DNA of 64,000 nucleotides from Triatoma infestans (Eukaryota > Arthropoda > Insecta > Hemiptera > Reduviidae): NCBI GenBank assembly GCA_011037195.1, contig JAAEAF010000379.1, positions 62,001 through 126,000 on the forward strand, in the 5' to 3' direction. Below the pieces are notes generated by a model. The model was not told the DNA's origin, made no database searches, and saw nothing but the letters and a program-made list of their open reading frames with translations. The number at the start of each line of letters is the position of its first letter. Position 1 is the stretch's first letter. Of the stretch, positions 11,633-21,635 are shown in pieces. The translations under genes and the position numbers were made by a program.

Positions 11633-11763
11633 AAAAAAAACAACTTATAAGCATGGATAATATATAAAAATGTCAATGGAAGCGTTTCCTCTGAAAAAAA
11701 ATAAATCGAATATTGAAAAAAACCATTTAGTAAAATCGCCATTGTTTTATTTATTTCTGGTAG

Positions 11764-12293
11764 ATGTAAATGAAAATGTATTTTATTTGAAGAAAATCAT
11801 AATTTGAAGGATATTTGAACGTTGGCTGGCAAAACGGTAAAAATGCAGGTACAAGACCACCGTTAGATGAGAGGTCAGAGAACTTAGTCAGCTTTGTCTT
11901 TTGCCCCTACTTGCAATCATACAAAAGGGGTGGATATGAACTCAAAGAGAAGACATTCTTTCAAGAGTGTCTACATTCTGCACTCAACCATTGGACATTC
12001 TACCAGTATTATTCAAGGAGTCAACATCAGTGCCAGTTATAAGTTAAAGCATAAGAGTTTAAATCAATCTAGCTAGTTTCAGTATATTTATAAGTATATT
12101 ATTGTGATATTATAAAGTATTTAAATTCATTTGGAGAATAATATATTTATTTCAAAAAACAATGGTGATCTCTTGTTTATTTCTTAATACTTTTCTCTCT
12201 CTCTTAAAACATACATACACACAAACCCTTTACAAAACCGCTCGTGCTACACTACAAACATACAACTACACATATCTCACCAATCACGTTTCA
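11764..12293 (+). mobile_element. LTR-like repeat, family LTR-B
   Basis: Aligns by eye with 42645-43242 and 18756-19105. Shared blocks include 'ataagagttta', 'attattgtgatatt', 'gtgatctcttg', 'ttaatacttt', and the end 'caccaatcacgtttca'. The 3' end is set by the copy at 43242, where a TSD is visible. The 5' end here is uncertain. No retrotransposon coding sequence adjoins, so it looks like a solo LTR. The short reading frames inside are not credible genes. Confidence 0.65.
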
Positions 12294-13131
12294 TAGTAAT
12301 CATTTTTTGCTTCAGATCTCCTGATGAAACCCTAAAAAGTTCCCTACAATTTTTCATTTTATATTATGTTATATATATATACGACCATCACATACACATA
12401 ATACACAGCATACTTGTAATAGCTAAAGACATTATCTTTCTGCTAGGAGAACCTTAAAACCATGTGTTTCTAACAACCACTCTTAACTATTGTTTCAACA
12501 TCATTATATCTTATAATCTTCTTTCATCATATTAAAAGATAAAATAAAACTAAAAGTTCATTAAAATACAATAAGAACAATAAATTTTCCAGCTCCACAT
12601 ACAATTCTATGGAACGAACCACATAACACACATTTCCTGGGATGAAAGTTAATTTATATCCTCGGCACATGTATGGTACAAAAAGTTTTCTTTTGTTATT
12701 AAGTTCCCCCCTTTTCCGCCGCACACCGCTTTTCATGGTTGGGAAAATTATTTAGTTAAGTTTTCTTACTTAAACTAGAAATTATAATTTATATTTTTCA
12801 TTAAACTATAAAGAATGTGGGTAGTTTAAGTTTATCTTTATTTCTTTATTAAAACTATTTTACCTTTTTTTTTTAACGTTTCCATAATTAAAAACTATTA
12901 AAAACAATTGAACTTAATCTAATTACATTAGGTAGATAGATAATAGCTTTATTAATATCTTATATATAATAAGAAAATAAAGAAATGCCAATGTACATTT
13001 ACAGTATAACCTTCTTACAGATTGTTTATTTATGGATGTTTATGGCTAAGAAAAAATATGCAGGAAAAAGAGGAAAGCTGCAGCTTAAGGAAAATTTTAT
13101 GATAGAATATGCTTCAATCATAGTTGTATGC
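12294..13131. other. AT-rich stretch, no gene seen
   Basis: Contains a short TA run near 12370 and T-rich tracts; nothing recognisable is encoded. Confidence 0.5.
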
Positions 13132-13141
13132 TTCAATCATT

Positions 13142-14146
13142 CAGTATGTAGTTATCCCAGGTAGCGAACCTTCTAATCCCCTTCCTCTTTCCCGTGGCGT
13201 GCCCCAGGGCTCCTCTTTATCCCCAACCATCTTTTCTGTATATATTAATAATCTGCCTTTATCCATTGTCCATTCGAGCTACCACCTTTATGCCGATGAC
13301 TCCCAGATTTACCTGTCCTTTAAGCCTTCTGATCTTCAAGATGCAATAAACAAGCTGCAGGATGATCTTAACAACATTAATTCGTGGGCAGTAGCTAACA
13401 TGCTTTCCCTTAACCCAGACAAATCCAAAGCCATTGTCATTGGTTCCCAATTCCTCATAAACTCCACTGCTCCCTTCCCCACCCTTTTCCTCAACAACAT
13501 CCCGATAAAATATTGTTCTTCTGTTAAAACCCTCGGAATCATCTTCGACCAAAACCTCTCCTGGAAAAATCACATCTCCCACATTAACCGCCAATCCATA
13601 TTTATCCTCAGACAGTTCAACATCTCCCGCCATCTCCTCCCAGCGAAGACCCGTCAACTCCTTGTGACCTCCCTTATATTCCCCCATTTCGACTATGGTT
13701 GCTTAGTGTACGGGGGACTCTCTGGGGATCTCGAGGCCAAACTTAAACGTCTTATGAACTGTTTTATTCGTTTTATCCTCGGAATCCCCAGAGACTCCCG
13801 CATATCGCACTTCTACCACGAGTTGAACTGGCTCTTCCCTATCTATCGTCGCCAGTACTTCTTAGGCTCTTTACTCTTTCAAGTCATCCAATTTCAAAGA
13901 CCCTCGTATATCTTTAAACTTCTGAAATTTAAATCGTCTGTCCACACCCGTAACACACGCTCCCGTCCTTCCGATCTTTATACTCCCTCCCACCATACAT
14001 CCGCTTTTCAAAAATCCTTTGTAATCCGTGCCACCTATTTATGGAACTCCTTACCTTTGTCTATCCGTCGTGCCTCCACTATTGATACCTTCAAATCCCG
14101 TCTTTTTCACCACCTCTTATCCTCACAAGTCTCTCCGAACCCTTAG
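13142..14146 (+). CDS. Reverse transcriptase C-terminal half (CR1/jockey-type ORF2, partial)
   Basis: About 335 uninterrupted codons. In order: RGVPQGSSLSPTIFSVYINNLP, the catalytic YADDSQIY box (near 13291-13314), the KSKAIVIGS segment, LGIIFDQNLSWKNHI, then a thumb/C-terminal domain with HFDYGCLVYG and the closing WNSLPLSIRRASTIDTFKSRL typical of CR1-like proteins. The N-terminal endonuclease and RT motifs 0-3 are missing because of 5' truncation. The ATG at 13124 lies upstream of the element junction and is fortuitous. The full protein would copy the element's RNA at a nicked target; this fragment cannot act alone. CR1/L2 versus jockey is not resolved. Confidence 0.85.
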   Translation, partial: QYVVIPGSEPSNPLPLSRGVPQGSSLSPTIFSVYINNLPLSIVHSSYHLYADDSQIYLSFKPSDLQDAINKLQDDLNNINSWAVANMLSLNPDKSKAIVIGSQFLINSTAPFPTLFLNNIPIKYCSSVKTLGIIFDQNLSWKNHISHINRQSIFILRQFNISRHLLPAKTRQLLVTSLIFPHFDYGCLVYGGLSGDLEAKLKRLMNCFIRFILGIPRDSRISHFYHELNWLFPIYRRQYFLGSLLFQVIQFQRPSYIFKLLKFKSSVHTRNTRSRPSDLYTPSHHTSAFQKSFVIRATYLWNSLPLSIRRASTIDTFKSRLFHHLLSSQVSPNP

Positions 14147-14328
14147 AAGATTCCTCTCTCTCCTCCTTACCATTCATGGCTTAATCATTTTCAATAATTA
14201 TTATTATCAATTATTACTAATGATATATACATAATTGTCAAGGCCAGACATACTAGGCCACTTGTATTTTGTATTATTGTTCCTAAGGGACTTATGTCCC
14301 GGAACAAGAATAAAATTTTTCATTTCAT
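13142..14328 (+). mobile_element. CR1-like LINE, 5'-truncated
   Basis: Bracketed by TTCAATCATT at 13132-13141 and 14329-14338, a 10-bp TSD. It holds an open ORF2 3' part and a 3' UTR ending in ATTTC-type repeats (14318-14330). It is the best preserved reading frame in the window, so it may be a fairly recent insertion. Confidence 0.8.
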
Positions 14329-14599
14329 TTCAATCATTTGTAATGAGTGCAGAATCATCAGATGGTCATTTTGCGGCCAGAAGAGTGAATTGGGATGACA
14401 GTTTTAGAGTAGTGGAGAGGAGTTTTAGCAGATGATTTTGGAAAAAGGAATGTACTAGTATTACTGCGAAGATTTTACATGGAGTTGGGTGATTTTTGTG
14501 TGTCGTCTCAGGTATTTGTTTTTAGATTATCTGAAGGTTCTTAATGTTAATGCTACTTGGCAGATATCAGGCGAAGGAAGCGTAGAGTAATATCGGTCT

Positions 14600-14830
14600 G
14601 ACGACGACCTTGTAACGTAGAAGTTGGTTCCGCCAAACATCCTGATGATAGGCGAACGCCCGAAACCGGTCGATGACCACAAAAAGAGGCAGTCCATCAA
14701 AGAAAATATCGCTGATTGAACGATAGGAGTTTGTTTTGTTTAGTCACTTTTAAGTCAGGTGACAGTAACGGTAACAAGTAGACTTGATAGTAATTTTTTC
14801 GGAATTCATTTTATCCTTTACTTAGGTCGA
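14600..14830 (+). repeat. Dispersed repeat D carrying a hammerhead-like segment
   Basis: Shares 'cggtctgacgac', 'gagtttgttttgtttagtcactttt' and 'gtaacaagta' with 21225-21310. In this copy about 110 bp containing a hammerhead-like core (14638-14675) lies between the two shared blocks, so that segment looks inserted. Confidence 0.55.
14638..14675 (+). ncRNA. Hammerhead-ribozyme-like motif
   Basis: Stem I CATC (14638-14641) pairs with GATG (14672-14675). Between them are CTGATGA (14642-14648), a GC stem-loop with GAAC in the loop, GAAA (14662-14665) and palindromic CCGG followed by TC (the UH cleavage position). CCGG would form stem III only between two copies, as in minimal dimeric hammerheads. 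Extra bases after CTGATGA make self-cleavage doubtful. Only the core half of the element is present here. Confidence 0.45.
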
Positions 14831-15925
14831 CGAGTTCAATCTAATACCAAGGTATTGGGCGCTGTTAGTCCAAGGGATCAAAATATTGTAATTTGTCTGT
14901 TGATTGTAGGTCTACGTTTAATAAACAGTATGGCGTTTGTTTTGTCATGTTTTATTTTCATTTTCCATTTAGTGCAATATTTTGTCAGTTTGGCTATTGC
15001 AGATGTAAGTCTGTCGTCTATTGCAGATGTGAGTCTTCAATTCTCCATGATGATGTGTACAAAGCAACATTAACCGCGTAAAGAGACAGGTTGATATGAT
15101 TAGCTTTGGGAAGAGGATTAATATAGGTGATAAACTGATGGGGCCTTCAATAACATTAATAATAGTGTCAACTTATTTCATTGTGTTTTTATATTAACTA
15201 CTAATTAAACATTATAACTATTTACAAAATATAATTCAAAAATTTGGAAAGGTCTTTCAAGTAGTGAACTATCTTTAACTGGGTCATCCGCGATGACATT
15301 AAATTTATAATTTTGCTACAATTCTGTTTTGTAAACCATTTCAAACATAGGTATTCTTAAAGACTGGAAATATTCATTAAAACAACTCTTTTTTTAAGGG
15401 GCGTCAACTTATACAGTTGTTGGTGATCGGCGCTCTCTCAGAGTTTGCCGACTCTCTCATGTTAGAGAGAAAAATGGATATCACCGGAAAGTAAGCTGAA
15501 GAGGCACCGCAAATCTAAAACCTCCGCGTTATAATTCAGCGTGCTAACATTAAGCTGCGTTAAAATTATAAATTTAATTTTTTTTTTGTACATTCTTGAA
15601 TTGCAGTTTATGCAGCATAATTTAATGGAATCAATCCTCTGTTGAGGAAATTCGTCTCACAAATGCTGGACACCACGCCATAGCGACCGTTAGCAACGTA
15701 CTCTGCAGATGCGTTTGAACTAATCATTATCTCTCTTAACGCCCATTGCATTGTATGGACGAATGGGATACGACTTTGGCAGGGAAGTTTCTCCAAAAGC
15801 TATTCCTAGCTCCCTCTAAGAGCTAAGAATTGAGGGCTAAGAGGCTAATCCAACATATGGAAATCTAAACCAACTACCAAAAAAAAAGACAGCCAGTCAA
15901 GAAATCAAAACTTAATGTTATTGAG
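14831..15925. other. Unassigned sequence, no gene seen
   Basis: Short direct repeat 'tattgcagatgt.agtc' near 14995-15035. The reading frames at 14759-15081 are short and resemble no family. Confidence 0.4.
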
Positions 15926-16435
15926 GAAGTTTTCAACACAACTCTCAAAGATTATTCAAGAAACTACTTGTATCAAGTAATCTAATGACTTTAAGACTCA
16001 ACAGGCCAGAGAGTCTTCACCAAGACTCTGAATATAAAAGACACTATCGACTCTTAAAATAAGCAATAGTACTACTAATCAGCCATATCACTCAGGTAGC
16101 AGGAAGTTGGCGCTATGGTGATAAATTGATGACACAAACTCATTGCACACTTTTACAGAAATTATATTTTAACATGACTAGAAAGAGATGGGAGTCATTT
16201 GAGGATAGAATGATTGAGCGAAGATTGGTGATGCTGCCTGTAATGTAGAATTGTTGGCTGTTGTGAGTCGCTTGTAGAGAGATGTGGCTGGTTAGAACTT
16301 TTACTTGTAATAATCGAACAACATGGCTACTAGTGAAGATTCATTCTCTGGCCTGTAAAAGCGCCCTTGATAGAGAGTGAGTAGAGAGTGATAATTGATT
16401 CAAGCTAGTGAAATACTATAAAGCTGTGTTGAGAA
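15926..16435. repeat. Dispersed LTR-like repeat C, two inverted pieces
   Basis: The plus piece (about 15926-16090) shares 'caagaaactactt' and 'aacag.c.agaga.t.ttcacca' with 61685-61800. The minus piece (about 16130-16435), reversed, shares 'acaggccagagaat', 'catcaccaatcttcgctc' and 'ctatcctc' with the same family. Boundaries are approximate. Function unknown; an LTR is likely from the length and layout. Confidence 0.5.
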
Positions 16436-16827
16436 TCACGTTAAGCTTTTGAGATTATCTTCTTTTTTTTATCCCAGTTTTTCCTATCTCTTGGTGGGAG
16501 CTAGAGATAGATTCTAGGGGGAAGCTTGGCTGTCCAAGTTGTAACTCATTCGTCAATAAATTGCCGTAGACATTACCAGAGAGAGTAATGCGTAGTTGAA
16601 GTATGCTTAGAGAGAGTATGCAGAGTGTGCTGATATGGAACAACTATTGAGTCCAGCAGTTTTGTGGCAAATTTCCTCAGCAAGGGCAGTCTTGATTCCA
16701 TTACAGAATACAAGTTACATAAGTCGTAACGCCATTTTATTGTAATTTGATTTTACACGGTAAATAACTAAAATTAAATGAGTCAGAAAATTTAAAAAGT
16801 CAAATAGTAAAAATATAGGCATGAATT

Positions 16828-17786
16828 TTTACTTCCTCTTACTCCTAGTAAGAGGAAGTATTGTAATCGTGTCAAATTTTCGATATAGAGTTTTCACCGG
16901 AAATATCCGTTTTGAGGAGATCTGAATCCAAAAAAGTGGTTTTTACCAACTCGTCTGTGTGTGTGTGTGTATGTATGTAGGTGAACAGCATAGCTCAAAT
17001 ACGAAAAACCGTAGGAAGTTGAAACTTGATATTCCGTTTAGGTCTCACTATGGGATCTGATAGTGTGTTATCTGCCAAAATTCCTAAACCGGATGCACCC
17101 CATTGTACTAGTTGTTTTTTTTTACTTATTTGCGATTTTCTCAAAAATGGCTCCGACGATTTTCTTCAAACTTAGTATATCAACTACACATATAAAGAGC
17201 TACAGCTTTTATTTGAAACTATTCTCCGACAAAATTCATTTAAGGGCATTTCTGGGGGAGGGGTGGGGTTAGGTTGTTATCTAAAGTGCTATTTCAGTTT
17301 ATTAGACAATTTTATGTTGTTGAAATAAAAATCGGATGACCGGAAGTGCGTTTACTTTACCACTTTACTAAATGATTTTTTCACTTTTTCGCAATTTTCT
17401 CAAAAATGTCTCTGGACGATTTTCTTGAAAATACGTATGTACACTAAACATACAAAGATCTACAACTTTTATTTAAAACATTTCTCTGGGAAAATTCATT
17501 TAAGGGCACGTTTATGGGGAGGGGTGGGGTTATGTTTTTCTCTAAAGTGCTATCATAGTTGATTATACAATTCTATCATCCAAACAATATTAATTAGAAA
17601 TAAATAGGTGGCTGAAATTCTGAGCTACAAGAAAACTAGTAAACCGGGAATGCGCTTTTACTGAACAGTTTTTCAGTTTTCGACGAATTTCATTTAAATT
17701 TGGTACGCAAACTATAAAATTTGTCAATTATAATTTTGAGAACTGGAGTAAGAGAAAGTTGTGTGAGTGTTTCACACCAGTTGTTT
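16828..17786 (+). repeat. Family A repeat, near full length (copy A5)
   Basis: Begins with the palindrome 'acttcctcttactcctagtaagaggaagt' (key arms ACTTCCTCTTACT / AGTAAGAGGAAGT). Monomer boundaries (cggaagtgc or variant) lie near 17340 and 17640. G-tract motifs are at about 17249-17263 and 17517-17530. It ends GGAGTAAGAGAAAGT, then TTTCACACCAG near 17780. Confidence 0.85.
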
Positions 17787-17789
17787 TTT

Positions 17790-18755
17790 TGTTTTTAAAT
17801 CAATGCATAATTGAATAATTTTTCTCAGTCCCAAATATGCATATATAGATAATAAATGAAAAATTACGTATAGTAAATAAATGCTGCAATACAAAGTATG
17901 TCAGGCAATCACGTTACAGTTGAGTTAAAAGCAGTCAGTGGTTCTTGGGAGTTCTATCGTTCACACAGAGGGATAGAGAGCGTTAAATATGGGTAGTTTA
18001 TCAGAGAATGTGGCACATTGCCCTCTTTTTAAAGTTACTTTGAATAAGAATTCTATCTGGGTAACTGCTCTTTTTCTGTGTGTATCCGTGTGTGTGTTCA
18101 CTTTGTAGTTACTACTATTTCCCCTTTCCCTTCCTCCTCATACTTACTTATATTTTCCTTCTTCTCTTACTTTTCCCCTGGACGACCATTATTCCATTTG
18201 ATTTCTAAAATGATACTTTCAGTTATCTTTCATCTTTTTATATCTTCACTAGGCATTTTCCTTGAACTAAACAAAACTTCAATCTTTTTATGTAGGTCAC
18301 TCACTGCCATTACAGAAAATAAAAATAAAGAAAATAATATTATTTGAAAACTGTTATTATTTTCTTTTCGAAATCCGCTTCTATTAATTCCATTATTTAC
18401 TCTTTTACTAGACTGAATGCTTCCATAACAAAACCTGAGACGAAATTCATTGTGTTATTAGTGCCATTATGTTATTTAGTTTCTGTTCCTCCCTCACCAA
18501 GAGGAAAATATTATTTACAATTTTTGAACATTCATCATTATCATCAACAAAGATTAGGCCTTGGGGTCAACGTTCTGACTCGAGAAAATGTCTTGTTATG
18601 GATACTTGTTAAATTTTAATTTAAAACTTGTGATGATGCAAGAAACTTGGAAATAATATTAATTTATAAATAAATCAAAATTAAGAAAAATATGTGACAT
18701 TTCCTTGCAAAAGGACAAGCCAGGTATATGGAAACAGTTACTGGAAAAATTTAAG
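17790..18755. other. AT-rich stretch, no gene seen
   Basis: A short open frame at 18078-18347 is T-rich and hydrophobic with no family resemblance. No splice context supports it. Confidence 0.45.
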
Positions 18756-19105
18756 AACAATTATGGCATTGTACTACCCCTTCTTCTCACAGGGGAGGAA
18801 TTGAAGGAACAAAGAGAAGAGATTGTTTTAAGGACAGACTTGTGCTAGAAATCAAGGTGAAAACATCAGATCTATACCAGTATTACGTTATAAGAAATTA
18901 TTATAAGTTTTATTTGTGATATTCAAAGTACTTAATTTCTCTTAAAGATAATATATTTAATTTAATCTACCAGTGTGTGCTTAATTATTCTTAATACTTC
19001 TATCTTTTCCTCAAACATACTTACAAGCCCTAATATGAAAACGCTCGTGCTACACACTACCACTACTACAAATACACATCATCAAACCATTACATTACAA
19101 ACTAT
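18756..19105 (+). mobile_element. LTR-like repeat, family LTR-B (partial)
   Basis: Matches 11764-12293 in order: 'ccagtatta', 'gtgatatt.aaagta', 'aatatattta', 'cttaatactt', 'aaaacgctcgtgctac'. More diverged than the other two copies. Confidence 0.55.
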
Positions 19106-19205
19106 ACAACAGAATTATTATACACTACACAAAATTAAGAAATATAAAATTAACATATATTAAAAGTCACGCTTTTTTTTTTTGAAGGGGGGGCCAATGC
19201 ACTGC

Positions 19206-19940
19206 GCAGATGCGGCAGAGAGCCTGAAACACTAGCGCATGTGTTTGGTAATTGTCCTGACAACATGCTTCTTGTAACTAGACGTCACCATAGGGTAAAG
19301 CACGGCTTGATGGAAATTATGGAAAAAAAAAAAAGGTTATGTGACTCTCGACGAGGTATACGCTGTAGATACAGATGGATCTACATGATACGCTGATATT
19401 ATAGCATTTGACAATGCCAGCAGTGTAGCGTATATTTTGGATCCGACCATCCGTTTTCAGAGTAAAGATCCGAAACAGGGCGAGAAAATAGATGAGGAGA
19501 AAAGGGCCATTTACGAAAAATGTATCCCCTTTTATAAGGAGAAGTTTAAGGATCAGTTCGGGGTCAGGAAGTACAAGGTGCATCGCTTATAGTTTGGTGC
19601 CAGAGGTGTGGAGCCTAAGACAACCTTGGACTTTTTCGACAAGGTAAATATTAGCCTAAAACACATAGCTCCTTTAGCGGAGAATATCTCCCTGGGAATT
19701 ATTTCCCAGTATATTTATAGATAAACTTAATGTATTTATATAGACTGAGATGCACTTTATGTCATCTATACATATTAGTTCTTTTATTTGACATTGGACA
19801 TTAGGACATCCTTATATTTTAACTTTTTATGGCTAGGTATTATCGCTTTTTGCTATGTCTACGGATTGATGAGTACGCTGTGTGTTTGAGCAACTCGATT
19901 TAACTGAGCAGCCCCACTTGATTTTGATTAAGTGCTCTCT
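19206..19940 (+). pseudogene. R2-type LINE fragment: zinc motif and restriction-like endonuclease
   Basis: In successive frames: RRCGREPETLAHVFGNCP (a C..C-H-C type motif, 19205-19258), then TLDEVYAVDTDGS, YADIIAFDN, ILDPTIRFQS, EKIDEEKRAIYEKC and FGARGVEPKTTLDFF. These match the C-terminal domain of R2/NeSL-type elements, whose restriction-like endonuclease nicks the target. There is a frameshift near 19320 at an A run and stops at about 19390 and 19590. It interrupts the 3' UTR of the minus-strand LINE. The 3' boundary is uncertain because no TSD could be read. Confidence 0.7.
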
Positions 19941-20004
19941 CTACGTAATGTAGGCTATTGCCCACATCACCCGAACAGATATCGTTCTCTGAACATCCGT
20001 TCTA

Positions 20005-20352
20005 CAAAATCTCCATCAGGTTGATATCCCTAAGGAACCCCAGTATTCTGACGGGCTCTAGAGAGGGTATATCCTCCTCCTCCACCTGGTAGCTACCCAG
20101 GTTCTTGAAACTTCTCTGAGTGGCAGCCTCGCAGTCTGTTAGGAGATGTAGTGGAGTGTGCTCCAGTTCTCCACAGACTCTGCATGAGCTGTCAGTTTCC
20201 AAACCCAGCTTCACCAGGTGTCCTCTAAGTCGGCAATGCCCCGTGAGGAAACCGGTAAGAACGCGGAGCTTGTTCTTACCCAATCCGATGCAGGCGGCCT
20301 CCGATCTCCGTTGGTTATAATTTCCCAAGCAGATCTTAGCCTGCCGCAAACC
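20005..20352 (-). CDS. ORF2 C-terminal fragment of an R1/LOA-like LINE
   Basis: Minus-strand frame encoding LRQAKICLGNYNQRRSEA, then GFLTGHCRLRGHLVKLGL, a CRVCGELEHTPLHLLTDC zinc-knuckle-like motif and the C-terminal end LEPVRILGFLRDINLMEIL. This is the segment after RNase H in R1/LOA-type ORF2 proteins. The upstream RT and RNase H are missing by 5' truncation. Closely similar to the copy at 35880-36324. Confidence 0.8.
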
Positions 20353-20373
20353 GGGGTGGAAAAAGTCACGCTT

Positions 20374-21635
20374 ACGCACTATACACACTATATACTTTCT
20401 CGTAAGAGGAGAAAGTATTTAAAATTTTAAATTATTTCCTACGCAGATACCAATAAATTGGCAGCTGTAGGTATTTAGGTGCCCAATAGTAGTTATTAAT
20501 GTCAGTACATATGTTGCTTTTTCTTTCAGTCCTCATTAAATAATATTGGTTAATATTAATTGATTATTAATATTAATATAATAATTGTCTAAAACTACAT
20601 ACATTAAAAAAATAAAATTAAAAAAAAAAACGGATAACCTTTATTAATTAATATAGGAAATATAAATTATATTAAATACGTTTATAACTTTTTTTTATAA
20701 AAATATAAAAGTATTTTTTAAAAATGAGAGAAATTAAGATAAATAATTTCATTCTCATTTCATTTTCTTTTGAAAAAATTTCATTAGAATATTTCATTTT
20801 ATTAAACTTATTTACGAGCACTTTTATGTTTTTTTTTTTTTATCTAATTTAATGTCTCTTCTTCAAATCAACAGTTAAAACAATTAGCTTTTATAAAACT
20901 ACAAAGAAGAAGCTCATTTAGAATCAGTTTCTAAATTGATAATCCTTTTTTAAAGAGCCTAAAATCAATTTCCTAAATGGATTTTAAACTCTCTTTGAGT
21001 TGGTTTTTGCTATGTAATAAAGAATTCTTTAATCAGCTATTTTTGAAATTTTATCAAATGTAAATGTGCTATATATACAACATACATCAAATATAAGGAT
21101 TATATATTGTCAAACAGATAAGCACTTACTAGTTTTCTTTTCTTATGAAATGTGAATATATATTCTGCTAAATTCAAGCGCCTGTGTTCAAGCATCATTG
21201 ACTTCATGTTCTTTTATCTTGGATCTTTTCGGTCTGACGACTTTGTACAGTAAGAGTTTGTTTTGTTTAGTCACTTTTGAGTCGTGAGACAATAACAAGT
21301 ACAGTAAGACTTAATCGTCATTTTTATTATTCCAAATGGTTGGGCCAATTAGTAAATTACGATTTTTTTTAATTCATTTTCAAATAAAAAGCTTAAAATT
21401 TGTTAACATCCTCTGGTCAATCATAAAAAATCGAAGTTTTTTTTTCCCCAGCACGTTTAGGATATTTGCAATTTTTTACTTTAAACAAAATCTTTTTGCG
21501 TATTTTTCGAGGTAAACTAAAATTAAAAGTAAACTGAAATCATTGAATTCTCTACAAAATAAATATTGCACATATATAAATGTAAAAATAACCTCGGTGT
21601 CAACAAACATATGGACACGACTACCTCTTATGGCA
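20374..21635. other. AT-rich stretch with a copy of repeat D, no gene seen
   Basis: 21225-21310 matches repeat D at 14600-14830 without its hammerhead-like segment. 'tactttctcgtaagaggagaaagta' near 20392-20416 resembles the 5' palindrome of family A standing alone. Confidence 0.5.

Larger units (their letters stand above)
19175..20360 (-). mobile_element. R1/LOA-like LINE 3' end, split by an R2-type fragment
   Basis: Bracketed by AAAAGTCACGCTT at 19162-19174 and 20361-20373, a 13-bp TSD. On the minus strand it ends in poly-A (T run from 19173). The terminal 3' UTR (reversed 'ggggggccaatgcactgcg', 19186-19205) matches the end of the related copy at 36400-36420. The rest of the UTR resumes near 19945, so about 740 bp of foreign sequence sits within the UTR. 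Confidence 0.8.

Noticed and set aside
13259..13687. Open frame of 142 codons on the minus strand
   Set aside because: It is antisense to the clear LINE reverse transcriptase frame at 13142-14146.
18078..18347. Short hydrophobic reading frame as a membrane protein
   Set aside because: T-rich DNA gives Phe/Leu/Ser-rich frames by composition alone; no supporting features.
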